Positions 1 to 6,399 of a stretch of DNA of 18,084 nt are shown piece after piece. The position numbers were made by a program, and so were the translations under genes. The stretch's first letter is position 1; every line of letters starts with the position of its first letter. This DNA is from an uncultured Prevotella sp. (GTDB lineage Bacteria; Bacteroidota; Bacteroidia; Bacteroidales; Bacteroidaceae): positions 1 through 18,084 of the forward strand of contig CALIIG010000201.1 of the NCBI GenBank assembly GCA_938018155.1, in the 5' to 3' direction. The notes beneath the pieces were generated by a model. It was not told the origin of the DNA, searched no databases, and saw only the letters and a program-made list of their open reading frames with translations.

Positions 1-164
1 ATGTTGCCCATCATGCCAAGGGTGTTGCTTCCTGCAAATTCAGGGCGGTTCTTCCAGATGACACCGATAGGTGCTGCAAGGTTAGTTACAAAGGCGATCA
101 TTCCGAAAAGGAAGATCATTGCCATAATCGCGATAGCGCGACCTTTTTGATTTGTGTTTGCCAT
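1..164 (-). CDS. MFS-type transporter, N-terminal 54 residues only
   Basis: Partial gene; the rest lies beyond the left edge. Reading down from the ATG at 162-164, the frame stays open to base 1. It begins MANTNQKGRAIAIMAMIFLF and continues with a hydrophobic first membrane helix (about residues 10-32) ending in the motif FVTNLAAPIGVIWKN. A short polar N-terminus, a first helix, then an Asn/Pro-containing stretch and a short loop resemble the start of Bacteroidota sugar-type major facilitator transporters. Those are 12-helix inner-membrane carriers, usually of sugars or sugar derivatives. The substrate cannot be read from this fragment. The start is supported by the lack of any other in-frame ATG upstream and by a -7-like box 43 bases upstream. 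Family assignment rests on recalled resemblance of one helix, so it is moderate; it could be another multi-pass membrane protein. Confidence 0.6.
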   Translation of the reverse strand, partial: MANTNQKGRAIAIMAMIFLFGMIAFVTNLAAPIGVIWKNRPEFAGSNTLGMMGN

Positions 165-206
165 ATTTGTTTTTATTTAATTAGGATTCGGTTTAAAAAT
201 CGGACG

Positions 207-214
207 TAAAGGTA
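207..214 (-). promoter_or_regulatory. Possible -7 box for the MFS gene
   Basis: On the minus strand this reads TACCTTTA, one mismatch (last base) from the Bacteroidota -7 consensus TAnnTTTG. It would place transcription start near 200 and give a leader of about 35 bases. No clear TTTG -33 box is seen at the usual spacing. The gap between queG and the MFS gene is AT-rich and otherwise shows nothing. Confidence 0.35.
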
Positions 215-260
215 ACAAAAAAGAATTAAAAACCTATATACGATGTAACGTTTTTTTGCA

Positions 261-1337
261 TTATTCGGAGTCATTGGTGCCTAAAGCCGCAATATTTCTC
301 ATTAAGCCGTCGTATTTAGCGCGCTTTACCGCCGAGCCTTTAAATAATACACGGTATTGTTCGATGGTAAGATGGTTCCATTTCTCACGTGTCATTTGTA
401 AAAGTTCTTCGCGGGGTTGTAATTCAGTAATATCGGTAGGGGTTGCAAATTTGTTCCATGGGCATGCCTGCTGACATCGGTCGCATCCGTAGATAACGTT
501 GCCCATGGCGCGCTTTGCCTCTGCACTTATGTCGCCCCGATTCTCTATGGTTTGGTACGAAAGGCAGCGTTCGGCGTTGAACGGCTGTTGTTCGGGTGCG
601 CCGTTTGAGCGATTTTCGGACAGGGCATGGGTGGGACACGCATTGATACACCTGCTGCACGAACCGCATTTACTGGCTATTGGCGTGTCGTAATCGAGCT
701 GGAAAGGCAGGAATAATTCTCCTAAGAAGAACATGCTACCCGCATGAGGGATGATCAACTGGCGGTTTTTGCCAATCCATCCCAGGCCTGCCTGCACGGC
801 CCAATAACGTTCAAGTACGGGCCCGCTGTCGACAAATACGCGGAAAGGTTCTTGTTTTTCTTCAGCCTTTTGTTGATTTTGTGGTGCAGGGATGTCGTCA
901 AGGACTGACTTTTCTTTTAAAAAGTCTCCGCCATTTTGTCCGTAATCCTTTTCAGAAAGGGCCTTTAGGCGTTTTCTTTCTTCCACGGCAAAGGTGCCGA
1001 GCTGCCGCAGTCGTAGCTTTACCACGTCGTGATAGTCTTGTCCTAAGGCATAAGCGGCAATTTGTGGCTGACCTTCAGGCAATTGCCTGGCAGGCGCATA
1101 GTTCATGGCTACGCAAACAATCGACCGTAAACCAGGCATGAGAAGTTGCGGGTCAAGCCGCTTGTCCAGATAGTTTTCCATCCATGCCATGTCGGCATTC
1201 ATGCCTTTTTCGAGCCACAAACGCAGGCCTTCCTCAACCGATGGTGCCACACGGGCGGCACGGGCTACGCCACAAGCTGAGAAGCCGAGCCTGTGAGCTT
1301 TGGCCTTAATAAGCGCAGAGAGGGAAGATGAAGACAT
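261..1337 (-). CDS. queG: Epoxyqueuosine reductase QueG
   Basis: Last step of queuosine synthesis in tRNA: reduction of epoxyqueuosine to queuosine at the wobble base, using cobalamin and two [4Fe-4S] clusters; cytoplasmic. Numbering from the ATG at 1337 (358 residues), the N-terminal cobalamin-binding reductase part includes LGFSACGVARA (18-28), VFVDSGPVLER (167-177, with the conserved Asp170) and GLGWIGKN (184-191). Two ferredoxin motifs follow. C224, C227, C230, C234 and C258, C285, C288, C292 supply the eight cysteines expected for two clusters. I chose the ATG at 1337 over an in-frame GTG at 1367 because the family begins a few residues before this point and the 10 extra residues look unrelated. 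A hydrophilic insertion (about residues 118-165) sits where relatives have a short loop. The gene lies 88 bases downstream of the deacetylase and may be cotranscribed with it. Confidence 0.93.
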   Translation of the reverse strand: MSSSSLSALIKAKAHRLGFSACGVARAARVAPSVEEGLRLWLEKGMNADMAWMENYLDKRLDPQLLMPGLRSIVCVAMNYAPARQLPEGQPQIAAYALGQDYHDVVKLRLRQLGTFAVEERKRLKALSEKDYGQNGGDFLKEKSVLDDIPAPQNQQKAEEKQEPFRVFVDSGPVLERYWAVQAGLGWIGKNRQLIIPHAGSMFFLGELFLPFQLDYDTPIASKCGSCSRCINACPTHALSENRSNGAPEQQPFNAERCLSYQTIENRGDISAEAKRAMGNVIYGCDRCQQACPWNKFATPTDITELQPREELLQMTREKWNHLTIEQYRVLFKGSAVKRAKYDGLMRNIAALGTNDSE

Positions 1338-1425
1338 GAACGGAATATGAAAGACAATGTTATTCACGCAAGTTCACTGCTTTGTAATCAATGCGTTATA
1401 CAGCTCTTGCAGATGGAAGAAACAG

Positions 1426-2037
1426 TTATTCGAACGTTTTGAAAGCGTAGCCCTGATCCTTTAGCCATTGTAATGATTCGGGAAGAGCCTTTTTCAGCTT
1501 GTCAATACTTTTGAGCGAATCGTGGAAAGTGATAATAGCCCCGTTGCGTGTATATCGTTTTACGTTGCGCACCACGTCGTCGGCTGTCATCCATTTTGAG
1601 TAATCGCGCGTTACAAGGTCCCACATTACAATGGTGTATCTGCGGCGAAGCCACCAGTATACCGAGTGACGCATCCAGCCATGAGGCGGTCGGAACAGGT
1701 GCGATTTGATTAAATCGTTGGCCATTTGTGTATTTACGCCGTAGGTCATAGTCCAGTGTTTAAATGCGCCTATGTGGTTAAAGGTGTGGTTTCCCACCTG
1801 ATGGCCCTCTTCAACTATCTGATTATACAGGTCGTGATAGCGCAAAACGTTTTCACCTACCATAAAAAAGGTAGCCTTTGCATTGAATTGACGCAGCGTC
1901 TCAAGGATGAAAGGGGTCGACTCAGGTATCGGTCCGTCGTCGAAAGTAAGGTATACCGAGTGGTCGTTCTTGTCCATACGCCACAGGGCATGTGGGTAAA
2001 TCCACCGCAGAAACTTGGCTGGTTGTTCAATAAACAT
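1426..2037 (-). CDS. Polysaccharide deacetylase (NodB / CE4 family)
   Basis: Metal-dependent deacetylase of N-acetylated sugars or related amides. The five NodB motifs are present in 203 residues: TFDDGP (31-36, catalytic and metal Asp33/Asp34), HTFNH (84-88, metal His84 and His88), RPPHG (116-120), WDLVTRDY (139-146) and TFHDS (170-174, catalytic His172). The whole protein is little more than the catalytic barrel. I see no convincing signal peptide or membrane anchor, so it is either cytoplasmic or exported by an unrecognised route; its substrate (peptidoglycan, exopolysaccharide or a lipid-linked sugar) is not readable. The ATG at 2037 begins MFIEQPAKFLRWIYPHALWR, a lead-in common in short Bacteroidota members. 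It follows the DUF2723 gene by 167 bases, with a terminator-like hairpin between them, so it probably has its own transcript with queG. Confidence 0.9.
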   Translation of the reverse strand: MFIEQPAKFLRWIYPHALWRMDKNDHSVYLTFDDGPIPESTPFILETLRQFNAKATFFMVGENVLRYHDLYNQIVEEGHQVGNHTFNHIGAFKHWTMTYGVNTQMANDLIKSHLFRPPHGWMRHSVYWWLRRRYTIVMWDLVTRDYSKWMTADDVVRNVKRYTRNGAIITFHDSLKSIDKLKKALPESLQWLKDQGYAFKTFE

Positions 2038-2057
2038 GTCGTGATGTGTGTTGGATA

Positions 2058-2118
2058 AAAGGCGTCTGTCGCAGACATCATTCCCTTATGGGGATGCTTG
2101 TCTTCGGCAGACGCCTTT
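2058..2118 (-). terminator. Long terminator-like hairpin after the DUF2723 gene
   Basis: Perfect 11-base inverted arms, AAAGGCGTCTG at 2058-2068 and CAGACGCCTTT at 2108-2118, enclose a second, imperfect stem: GACATCATTCCC (2073-2084) against GGGATGCTTGTC (2090-2101). Read on the minus strand the outer stem ends in CGCCTTTT, so a short U run follows, as in an intrinsic terminator. It lies 86 bases beyond the DUF2723 stop and 20 bases upstream of the deacetylase start. It could also act as a leader structure for the deacetylase. Confidence 0.55.
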
Positions 2119-2174
2119 GAAGTATTTTGTCAGCTGCTTTGGATAATTTTGTTAATTCGTTACGGCTGCGCTGT

Positions 2175-2190
2175 CAGCCCGAAGGGGCTG
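2175..2190 (-). other. Small GC hairpin just after the DUF2723 stop
   Basis: CAGCCC (2175-2180), a 4-base loop, then GGGCTG (2185-2190): a perfect 6-bp stem 14 bases downstream of the DUF2723 stop codon. No U run follows on the minus strand, so it is more likely a 3' end stabiliser or chance than a terminator on its own. Confidence 0.3.
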
Positions 2191-2204
2191 TGATATATTC
2201 AGCT

Positions 2205-5200
2205 TTACTGTTGCTCTATTTGTCCACCCTTTCCCACGTAAGTGCGGTAGAAATTATCGAGTTGTGCTTTCTGCCTGGCAGCGAGTTTACGGTCAACCAG
2301 TGACGTAACGGTGCGAACCTGGTCCAGTATTGACATCTGAACGAGGCAGTCGTGCTGGGCCTGTATGAAGCGAATGCCGGTCAGCGACTGATAGTAACGC
2401 TCATACTGTGCAGCGTCGTTCCAGATGGCGTTGATGCATTTGAGCGCCTCTTTCTTCTGTCCAAGCAGAGCGTAAGCCTTGGCTATGTCGGTTCCTCCGC
2501 TCATATAGTTCATCGGAACATTGTATACAGGAATCTCCTTTGCAGCCTTTTGCAGCACCTTCAAGGCTTTATCTTTCTTGCCTTCGCCAATGAGTTGCAA
2601 AGCGAGCTGCCCGAAAAGCCTGCGGTGTGTGTAGCACATCCGCATCACAGTCTCGTCTATATAAAGGCCCGGACGGCTTAAACCGCCATACTTGTAGCGC
2701 GTCATCATGTTGCGATATGTCTTTTCAGTGTCGAAGTTTTTGGTGCCTTTCCTGTTCGTTGTGAACGGAGTGATGCGGTTTGCCAGACCTTCTTGTATGA
2801 AGTTGTCGCCGAGATTCATGTAGTTTTCCGGCCCGACAGACAGCGCTACATATACCGGACGCGTCCAGTTACACTGCGAAATCATCTCCAACATCATCAG
2901 ATCGCCCTTGTAAAGAGCGTTCTTTCCCGCAAGCGAAATGACCATACGGTCGGGTATTGTGTCGCTGGCCATCATCATTCCACTGCGTTTTACGGCCTCC
3001 TTGTCGGTGGTGACGTAGAGCGTATCGGTAGGAATGACGTGCATATCGTTGTTCTTTGAGCGAACCCAATACTTCATAATGTTCTTCACTTCAAACGGAT
3101 TGTCGCCGAACTGTGCACGTGCTGCCGCAGGATTCTGCTTGTAGAAGTCGAGTATTTGTTGCTTTAACGCAGGGTTTACCTCCACATATTCGTTGGTTCC
3201 CGAACAGTAATCGAGACGTGGCCACGAGATAGGAACGGCCGGAGAATTGTATGCAGGGCGCTTCATCTGGTCGATATACCAGTCGGTTTGCAGGTAACTG
3301 AGGTTGCAGACACGTGCATCGGTGCGCACGCCCTCAACGTCCTGGTTATACCATAACGGGAAAGTGTCGTTGTCTCCATTGGTAAAAATAACGGGCGCAC
3401 CCTTGTCCTGGAGTGTCATTAAGTAGTTTTGGCCGAAGTCGCGACAGGTATATCGTCCTGACCTGTCGTGGTCATCCCACGTCTGGCTCACCATCTGGAC
3501 GGGCACTAACAGGCATAACAGCGCAGCAATGCTACTTACCAACGTTCCGTGAAGCTTCAGGTATTTGTTGAGCAAATCGATGACAGCTGCTACACCTATG
3601 CCGCACCAGATGGCGTAAGCATAGAACGAACCTGCGTAGGCATAATCGCGTTCGCGTGGCTGTACCGGCGTTTGGTTCAGATAAATAACTATGGCAAGCC
3701 CCGTCATAAAGAAGAGAAAAGCCACCACCCAGAACTGTCTGATGCCGCGTTTACCGCGAAAAGCCTGCCAGAACAAGCCGATGAGGCCCAGCAACAACGG
3801 CATACAGTAGAACACGTTATGTCCTTTGTTGGTCTTCAATTCGTCAGGAAGCATGTCCTGATTGCCCAGCCTTGCATCGTCAAGAGGCTTAATACCTGTT
3901 ATCCAGTTGCCGTGTTCCAGCTCGCCATTACCCTGTATATCGTTCTGCCTTCCGGCGAAATTCCACATGAAATAACGCCAGTACATAAAGTTACACTGGT
4001 AGGAAAGGAAGAACCTGATGTTGTCAAGCTGCGACGGCATCTTCACCGTCATCTGCTCTCCACATCGGTCATAGGGAACCTCTGTGCCCTCAACGCCGCC
4101 CATCCACGACTCATAGTCCTGTGTGTGCGCCTGATCGTACATGCGAGGGAACAGCATATTCTGGGCGTATTTGTACTTATTCTTGTGCGAAACAACAAAG
4201 TAAGAGTCTTTCTCATCCTTTGTTTTCTTTTCCTTTCGACTGTAAATAGGCGCACCTTCCGACATTTCGGGCTTGCATATATTGCCATCTGTCTTCAGGG
4301 CTACCTGCGAAGTGTAGGCCTGCCCGTACAGTAAGGGGCGGTCTCCATACTGGTCACGGCTCAGGTAAGAACCGAGCGTGAAGATGTCTTCCGGCGAATT
4401 CTGATCCATTGGAGGGTTGGCAACCGAGCGAATTACGATGAGCGCGTAGCTCGAATAGCCTATCATCAGCATCAGCATACACAGCAGAGCCGTATTCTTC
4501 AGGCGGGCCGAAACCAGGTATTCGGGCCGTTTGTTGACGGTTTTCTTATAGTTAAGCAAGAAGCCGACAATGCCCAGAACGATGATTCCGATAATAACCG
4601 CACTCCATCCATAGCCGTAGAATGGTATGCCGATGAGGCCAAAGGCAACGAGGAACGATATATTTTCACGCTTTTTATTGCGGTCAACGTAGCTCTCGTA
4701 GATGGCCCACAGCACGGCTGCCACAAGAAGGGCAATGTAAATAACAAGCCCTGTGTTGAAAGGAAGACCCAGAACGTTGACAAACAGCAGCTCAAACCAT
4801 CCGCCAACAGTTACAATTCCCGGTACGACGCCGTAGAGAACGGCTGCCACTAAGGCAAACGAAATCATCAGTGCCACCAGCGAACCTTTGGCCTCGACGT
4901 TGGGAAAACGGCGGTAGCAGTAAACCAACACGATGGCCGGCAGGCACAACAGGTTCAGCAAATGCACGCCAATGCTCAACCCCGTCATGTAAAATATCAG
5001 CACTAACCATCGGTCAGAGTGAGGCTCATCGGCGTGATCCTCCCACTTTAATATAAGCCAAAACACAATGGCTGTGAAAGCAGAGGAGTAGGCGTACACC
5101 TCACCCTCGACGGCAGAAAACCAGAATGTGTCAGACCATGTGTAGATAAGCGCGCCCACTAAGCCGCTGGCCTCAATGGCAATTAGCTTTGAGGTGGTTA

Positions 5201-5534
5201 GCTCGCTCCAGTTGTTCAGAACGAGTTTGCGTGTAAGGTGCGTAATTGTCCAAAACAGAAACAGGATGGTGGTGGCCGAGAGCAGTGCGCTCATCGTGTT
5301 TACCATACGCGCAACCTGACTGGGATCGCTTACAAAATGGCTGAAAAGGTTAGCCGTCAACATAAAGAACGGTGCCCCCGGCGGGTGTCCTATTTGAAGT
5401 TTATAACCCGTATCAATAAACTCCGGGCAGTCCCAGAACGAGGCTGTAGGTTCAATTGTGGAGCAGTAGGTGTAGGCAGCGATGATAAACGCCACCCATC
5501 CCAGCACATTGTCCACTAATCTGTACTGTTTCAT
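2205..5534 (-). CDS. DUF2723 / GT117 family membrane protein (TMEM260-like)
   Basis: A 1109-residue multi-pass inner-membrane protein. The N-terminus runs straight into a helix (about 9-27) and then the signature WDCPEF (34-39) and GHPPGAPFF (49-57), the hallmark of DUF2723 (Pfam PF11028), a GT-C fold group that includes human TMEM260, a protein O-mannosyltransferase assigned to CAZy GT117. Asp35 and Glu38 sit in the first external loop, where GT-C enzymes keep catalytic acids. Hydrophobic helices fill about 10-330, 345-370 and 575-685; a hydrophilic loop (about 370-570) separates the last blocks. NQTPVQPRERDYAYAGSF (620-637) is another recognisable family block. The remaining ~420 residues are soluble, with DNDTFPLWY (721-729) and a TPR-like helical repeat near 981-1045. 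By analogy it would glycosylate exported proteins using a lipid-linked sugar, but the bacterial substrate is inference. It begins at the only sensible ATG, 41 bases from a -7 box. Confidence 0.85.
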   Translation of the reverse strand: MKQYRLVDNVLGWVAFIIAAYTYCSTIEPTASFWDCPEFIDTGYKLQIGHPPGAPFFMLTANLFSHFVSDPSQVARMVNTMSALLSATTILFLFWTITHLTRKLVLNNWSELTTSKLIAIEASGLVGALIYTWSDTFWFSAVEGEVYAYSSAFTAIVFWLILKWEDHADEPHSDRWLVLIFYMTGLSIGVHLLNLLCLPAIVLVYCYRRFPNVEAKGSLVALMISFALVAAVLYGVVPGIVTVGGWFELLFVNVLGLPFNTGLVIYIALLVAAVLWAIYESYVDRNKKRENISFLVAFGLIGIPFYGYGWSAVIIGIIVLGIVGFLLNYKKTVNKRPEYLVSARLKNTALLCMLMLMIGYSSYALIVIRSVANPPMDQNSPEDIFTLGSYLSRDQYGDRPLLYGQAYTSQVALKTDGNICKPEMSEGAPIYSRKEKKTKDEKDSYFVVSHKNKYKYAQNMLFPRMYDQAHTQDYESWMGGVEGTEVPYDRCGEQMTVKMPSQLDNIRFFLSYQCNFMYWRYFMWNFAGRQNDIQGNGELEHGNWITGIKPLDDARLGNQDMLPDELKTNKGHNVFYCMPLLLGLIGLFWQAFRGKRGIRQFWVVAFLFFMTGLAIVIYLNQTPVQPRERDYAYAGSFYAYAIWCGIGVAAVIDLLNKYLKLHGTLVSSIAALLCLLVPVQMVSQTWDDHDRSGRYTCRDFGQNYLMTLQDKGAPVIFTNGDNDTFPLWYNQDVEGVRTDARVCNLSYLQTDWYIDQMKRPAYNSPAVPISWPRLDYCSGTNEYVEVNPALKQQILDFYKQNPAAARAQFGDNPFEVKNIMKYWVRSKNNDMHVIPTDTLYVTTDKEAVKRSGMMMASDTIPDRMVISLAGKNALYKGDLMMLEMISQCNWTRPVYVALSVGPENYMNLGDNFIQEGLANRITPFTTNRKGTKNFDTEKTYRNMMTRYKYGGLSRPGLYIDETVMRMCYTHRRLFGQLALQLIGEGKKDKALKVLQKAAKEIPVYNVPMNYMSGGTDIAKAYALLGQKKEALKCINAIWNDAAQYERYYQSLTGIRFIQAQHDCLVQMSILDQVRTVTSLVDRKLAARQKAQLDNFYRTYVGKGGQIEQQ

Positions 5535-5574
5535 TTATCAGTATTAATAATTGTGTTATTGCAATAAATCAGTG

Positions 5575-5582
5575 CAAAGGTA
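5575..5582 (-). promoter_or_regulatory. -7 box of the DUF2723 gene
   Basis: Minus strand TACCTTTG, an exact match to the Bacteroidota -7 consensus TAnnTTTG. The predicted transcription start is near 5568, giving a leader of about 33 bases. No convincing TTTG is found 19-21 bases further upstream. The leader is AT-rich and has no Shine-Dalgarno sequence. Confidence 0.6.
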
Positions 5583-5811
5583 ATAAAAAGCCTGTATAGT
5601 GCCACCTTTTGCATGGGGTTTTTATAAAATTTAGGTATTAATACGATGTATTGGTTTGTATGCCTTCGCCATATCGTTTGAAGCGCGTTATTTATAGGTT
5701 TATTGAAGAACAGGTGGGCAGGTGGGGGCCTTTACGGCAGAACGATTTAAATATTTTTACGTTTCGTCTCATGGTAAATGTCGTAAGGGTAACGGGTTTA
5801 TATCATACGGG
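5583..5811. other. Gene-free stretch between the promoter and the palindromic repeat
   Basis: The full intergenic gap is 5535-5946. Apart from the -7 box at 5575-5582 and the repeat at 5812-5910, I see nothing I can support here. It is moderately AT-rich on the left, with a purine-rich patch carrying GGTGGGCAGGTGGGGG near 5714-5729. A plus-strand frame is open from 5651 to 5920, but I do not accept it as a gene (see rejected items). No tRNA-like fold was seen. Confidence 0.4.
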
Positions 5812-5910
5812 TCATTGTCTGGCGGCCGTCAGCAGCGCGTTCGACGGCCGTCGGACGATGGGTGTGACGGCCGTCAACAGCGCGTACGGCGGCCGCCGTA
5901 CAATGAGCAT
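5812..5910. repeat. GC-rich palindromic repeat, two 45-base units (REP/BIME-like)
   Basis: Two direct units of 45 bases, 5821-5865 and 5866-5910, match at 35 of 45 positions. Each holds two copies of the 10-base palindrome GACGGCCGTC or a close variant (5821-5830, 5843-5852, 5866-5875, 5888-5897) separated by AGCAGCGCGTTC or AACAGCGCGTAC. The last palindrome is enlarged to a perfect 18-base one, GTACGGCGGCCGCCGTAC (5884-5901). The whole is closed by 7-base inverted ends, TCATTGT (5812-5818) and ACAATGA (5900-5906), whose pairing continues into the GC arms. It lies 37 bases past the yqaA stop. The same unit recurs at 18042-18084. Tandem palindromic units in an intergenic 3' region resemble REP/BIME elements; function and mobility are not shown. 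Confidence 0.85.
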
Positions 5911-5916
5911 ATGCGC

Positions 5917-5935
5917 GTAAGGCCACGAGGCTTAC
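5917..5935 (-). other. Hairpin directly after the yqaA stop
   Basis: GTAAG (5917-5921) and CTTAC (5931-5935) pair, extended by CC/GG around an ACGA loop with one bulged G. It lies between the yqaA stop and the palindromic repeat. There is no U run on the minus strand, so it may be a 3' structure rather than a full terminator. Confidence 0.3.
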
Positions 5936-5946
5936 ACCTCAGAGAG

Positions 5947-6399
5947 TTATAGAAAAAGGCTTACACTGTAAATCAATACGATGTAACGCAATATCTTTCC
6001 GAGGCTTATGCTGATTAAAGATATAAAGATATTGCTGCGCATCAGGCCCAGTGCGATGGTTATGGCCGAGCCCATAACAGGTAGAAAGGCAAAAAATCCC
6101 ACCCACGCACCGTGCCCCGCCATGAACCGTTGTGCGCGGTCAAGGTCGGAACGCTTTACATGAAGGTAGCGTTCTATCCAGTCGAGGCGGCCCAACGACC
6201 CTATCCAGTAGTTGAACATACCGCCTGCAATATTTCCCGCCGAGCCGTAAACCACAAGTCCCACGGGCTGAAGCCCCGCAGCAAGCAAGGCTGTCATTAC
6301 CGTTTCGCTGCTGAAAGGGATGAAACTTCCGGCAAGAAACCCTACCAGAAACATGCCCGGATACCCATAGTTAATTAAAATATCGTTGAGGGCAGCCAT
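5947..6399 (-). CDS. yqaA: YqaA-type DedA/VTT membrane protein
   Basis: A 150-residue inner-membrane protein of the SNARE-associated/DedA (VTT) superfamily, closest in length and motifs to E. coli YqaA. Visible family marks are IPFSSETVM (27-35), GNIAGGMFNYWIGS (55-68), the LPVMGSAITIALGLMR segment (106-121, with the conserved Pro and Gly in the re-entrant region) and GKILRYI (134-140). DedA-superfamily proteins are linked to undecaprenyl-phosphate or phospholipid flipping and membrane homeostasis; the role of the YqaA branch is unknown. The ATG at 6399 overlaps the end of the preceding gene by 25 bases, so the two are almost certainly co-translated from one mRNA. It is slightly longer at its N-terminus than E. 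coli YqaA. It is the last gene of its operon, followed by a hairpin and the palindromic repeat. Confidence 0.85.
   Translation of the reverse strand: MAALNDILINYGYPGMFLVGFLAGSFIPFSSETVMTALLAAGLQPVGLVVYGSAGNIAGGMFNYWIGSLGRLDWIERYLHVKRSDLDRAQRFMAGHGAWVGFFAFLPVMGSAITIALGLMRSNIFISLISISLGKILRYIVLIYSVSLFL

Noticed and set aside
1338..1367. GTG start of queG 10 codons upstream
   Set aside because: The extra residues do not resemble the family N-terminus and an ATG is available at the expected place.
2139..2146. Repeat of TTGGATAA also seen at 2051-2058
   Set aside because: Eight bases of AT-rich sequence are expected by chance; no further similarity around them.
3549..4334. 261-codon plus-strand frame
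   Set aside because: It lies wholly opposite the well-supported DUF2723 coding sequence and shows no recognisable domain; it is a shadow.
5821..5910. CRISPR-like direct repeats
   Set aside because: The units are adjacent with no unique spacers, they are full of palindromes, only two are present, and no cas genes are in the window.
5651..5920. Plus-strand open frame of 89 codons with a 15-residue repeat (AAVSSAFDGRRTMGV / TAVNSAYGGRRTMSI)
   Set aside because: The repeat in the translation is the 45-base DNA repeat, which happens to be a multiple of three. A second overlapping frame is open as well, the frame faces against all neighbours, and the DNA pattern is explained by palindromes rather than protein constraint.
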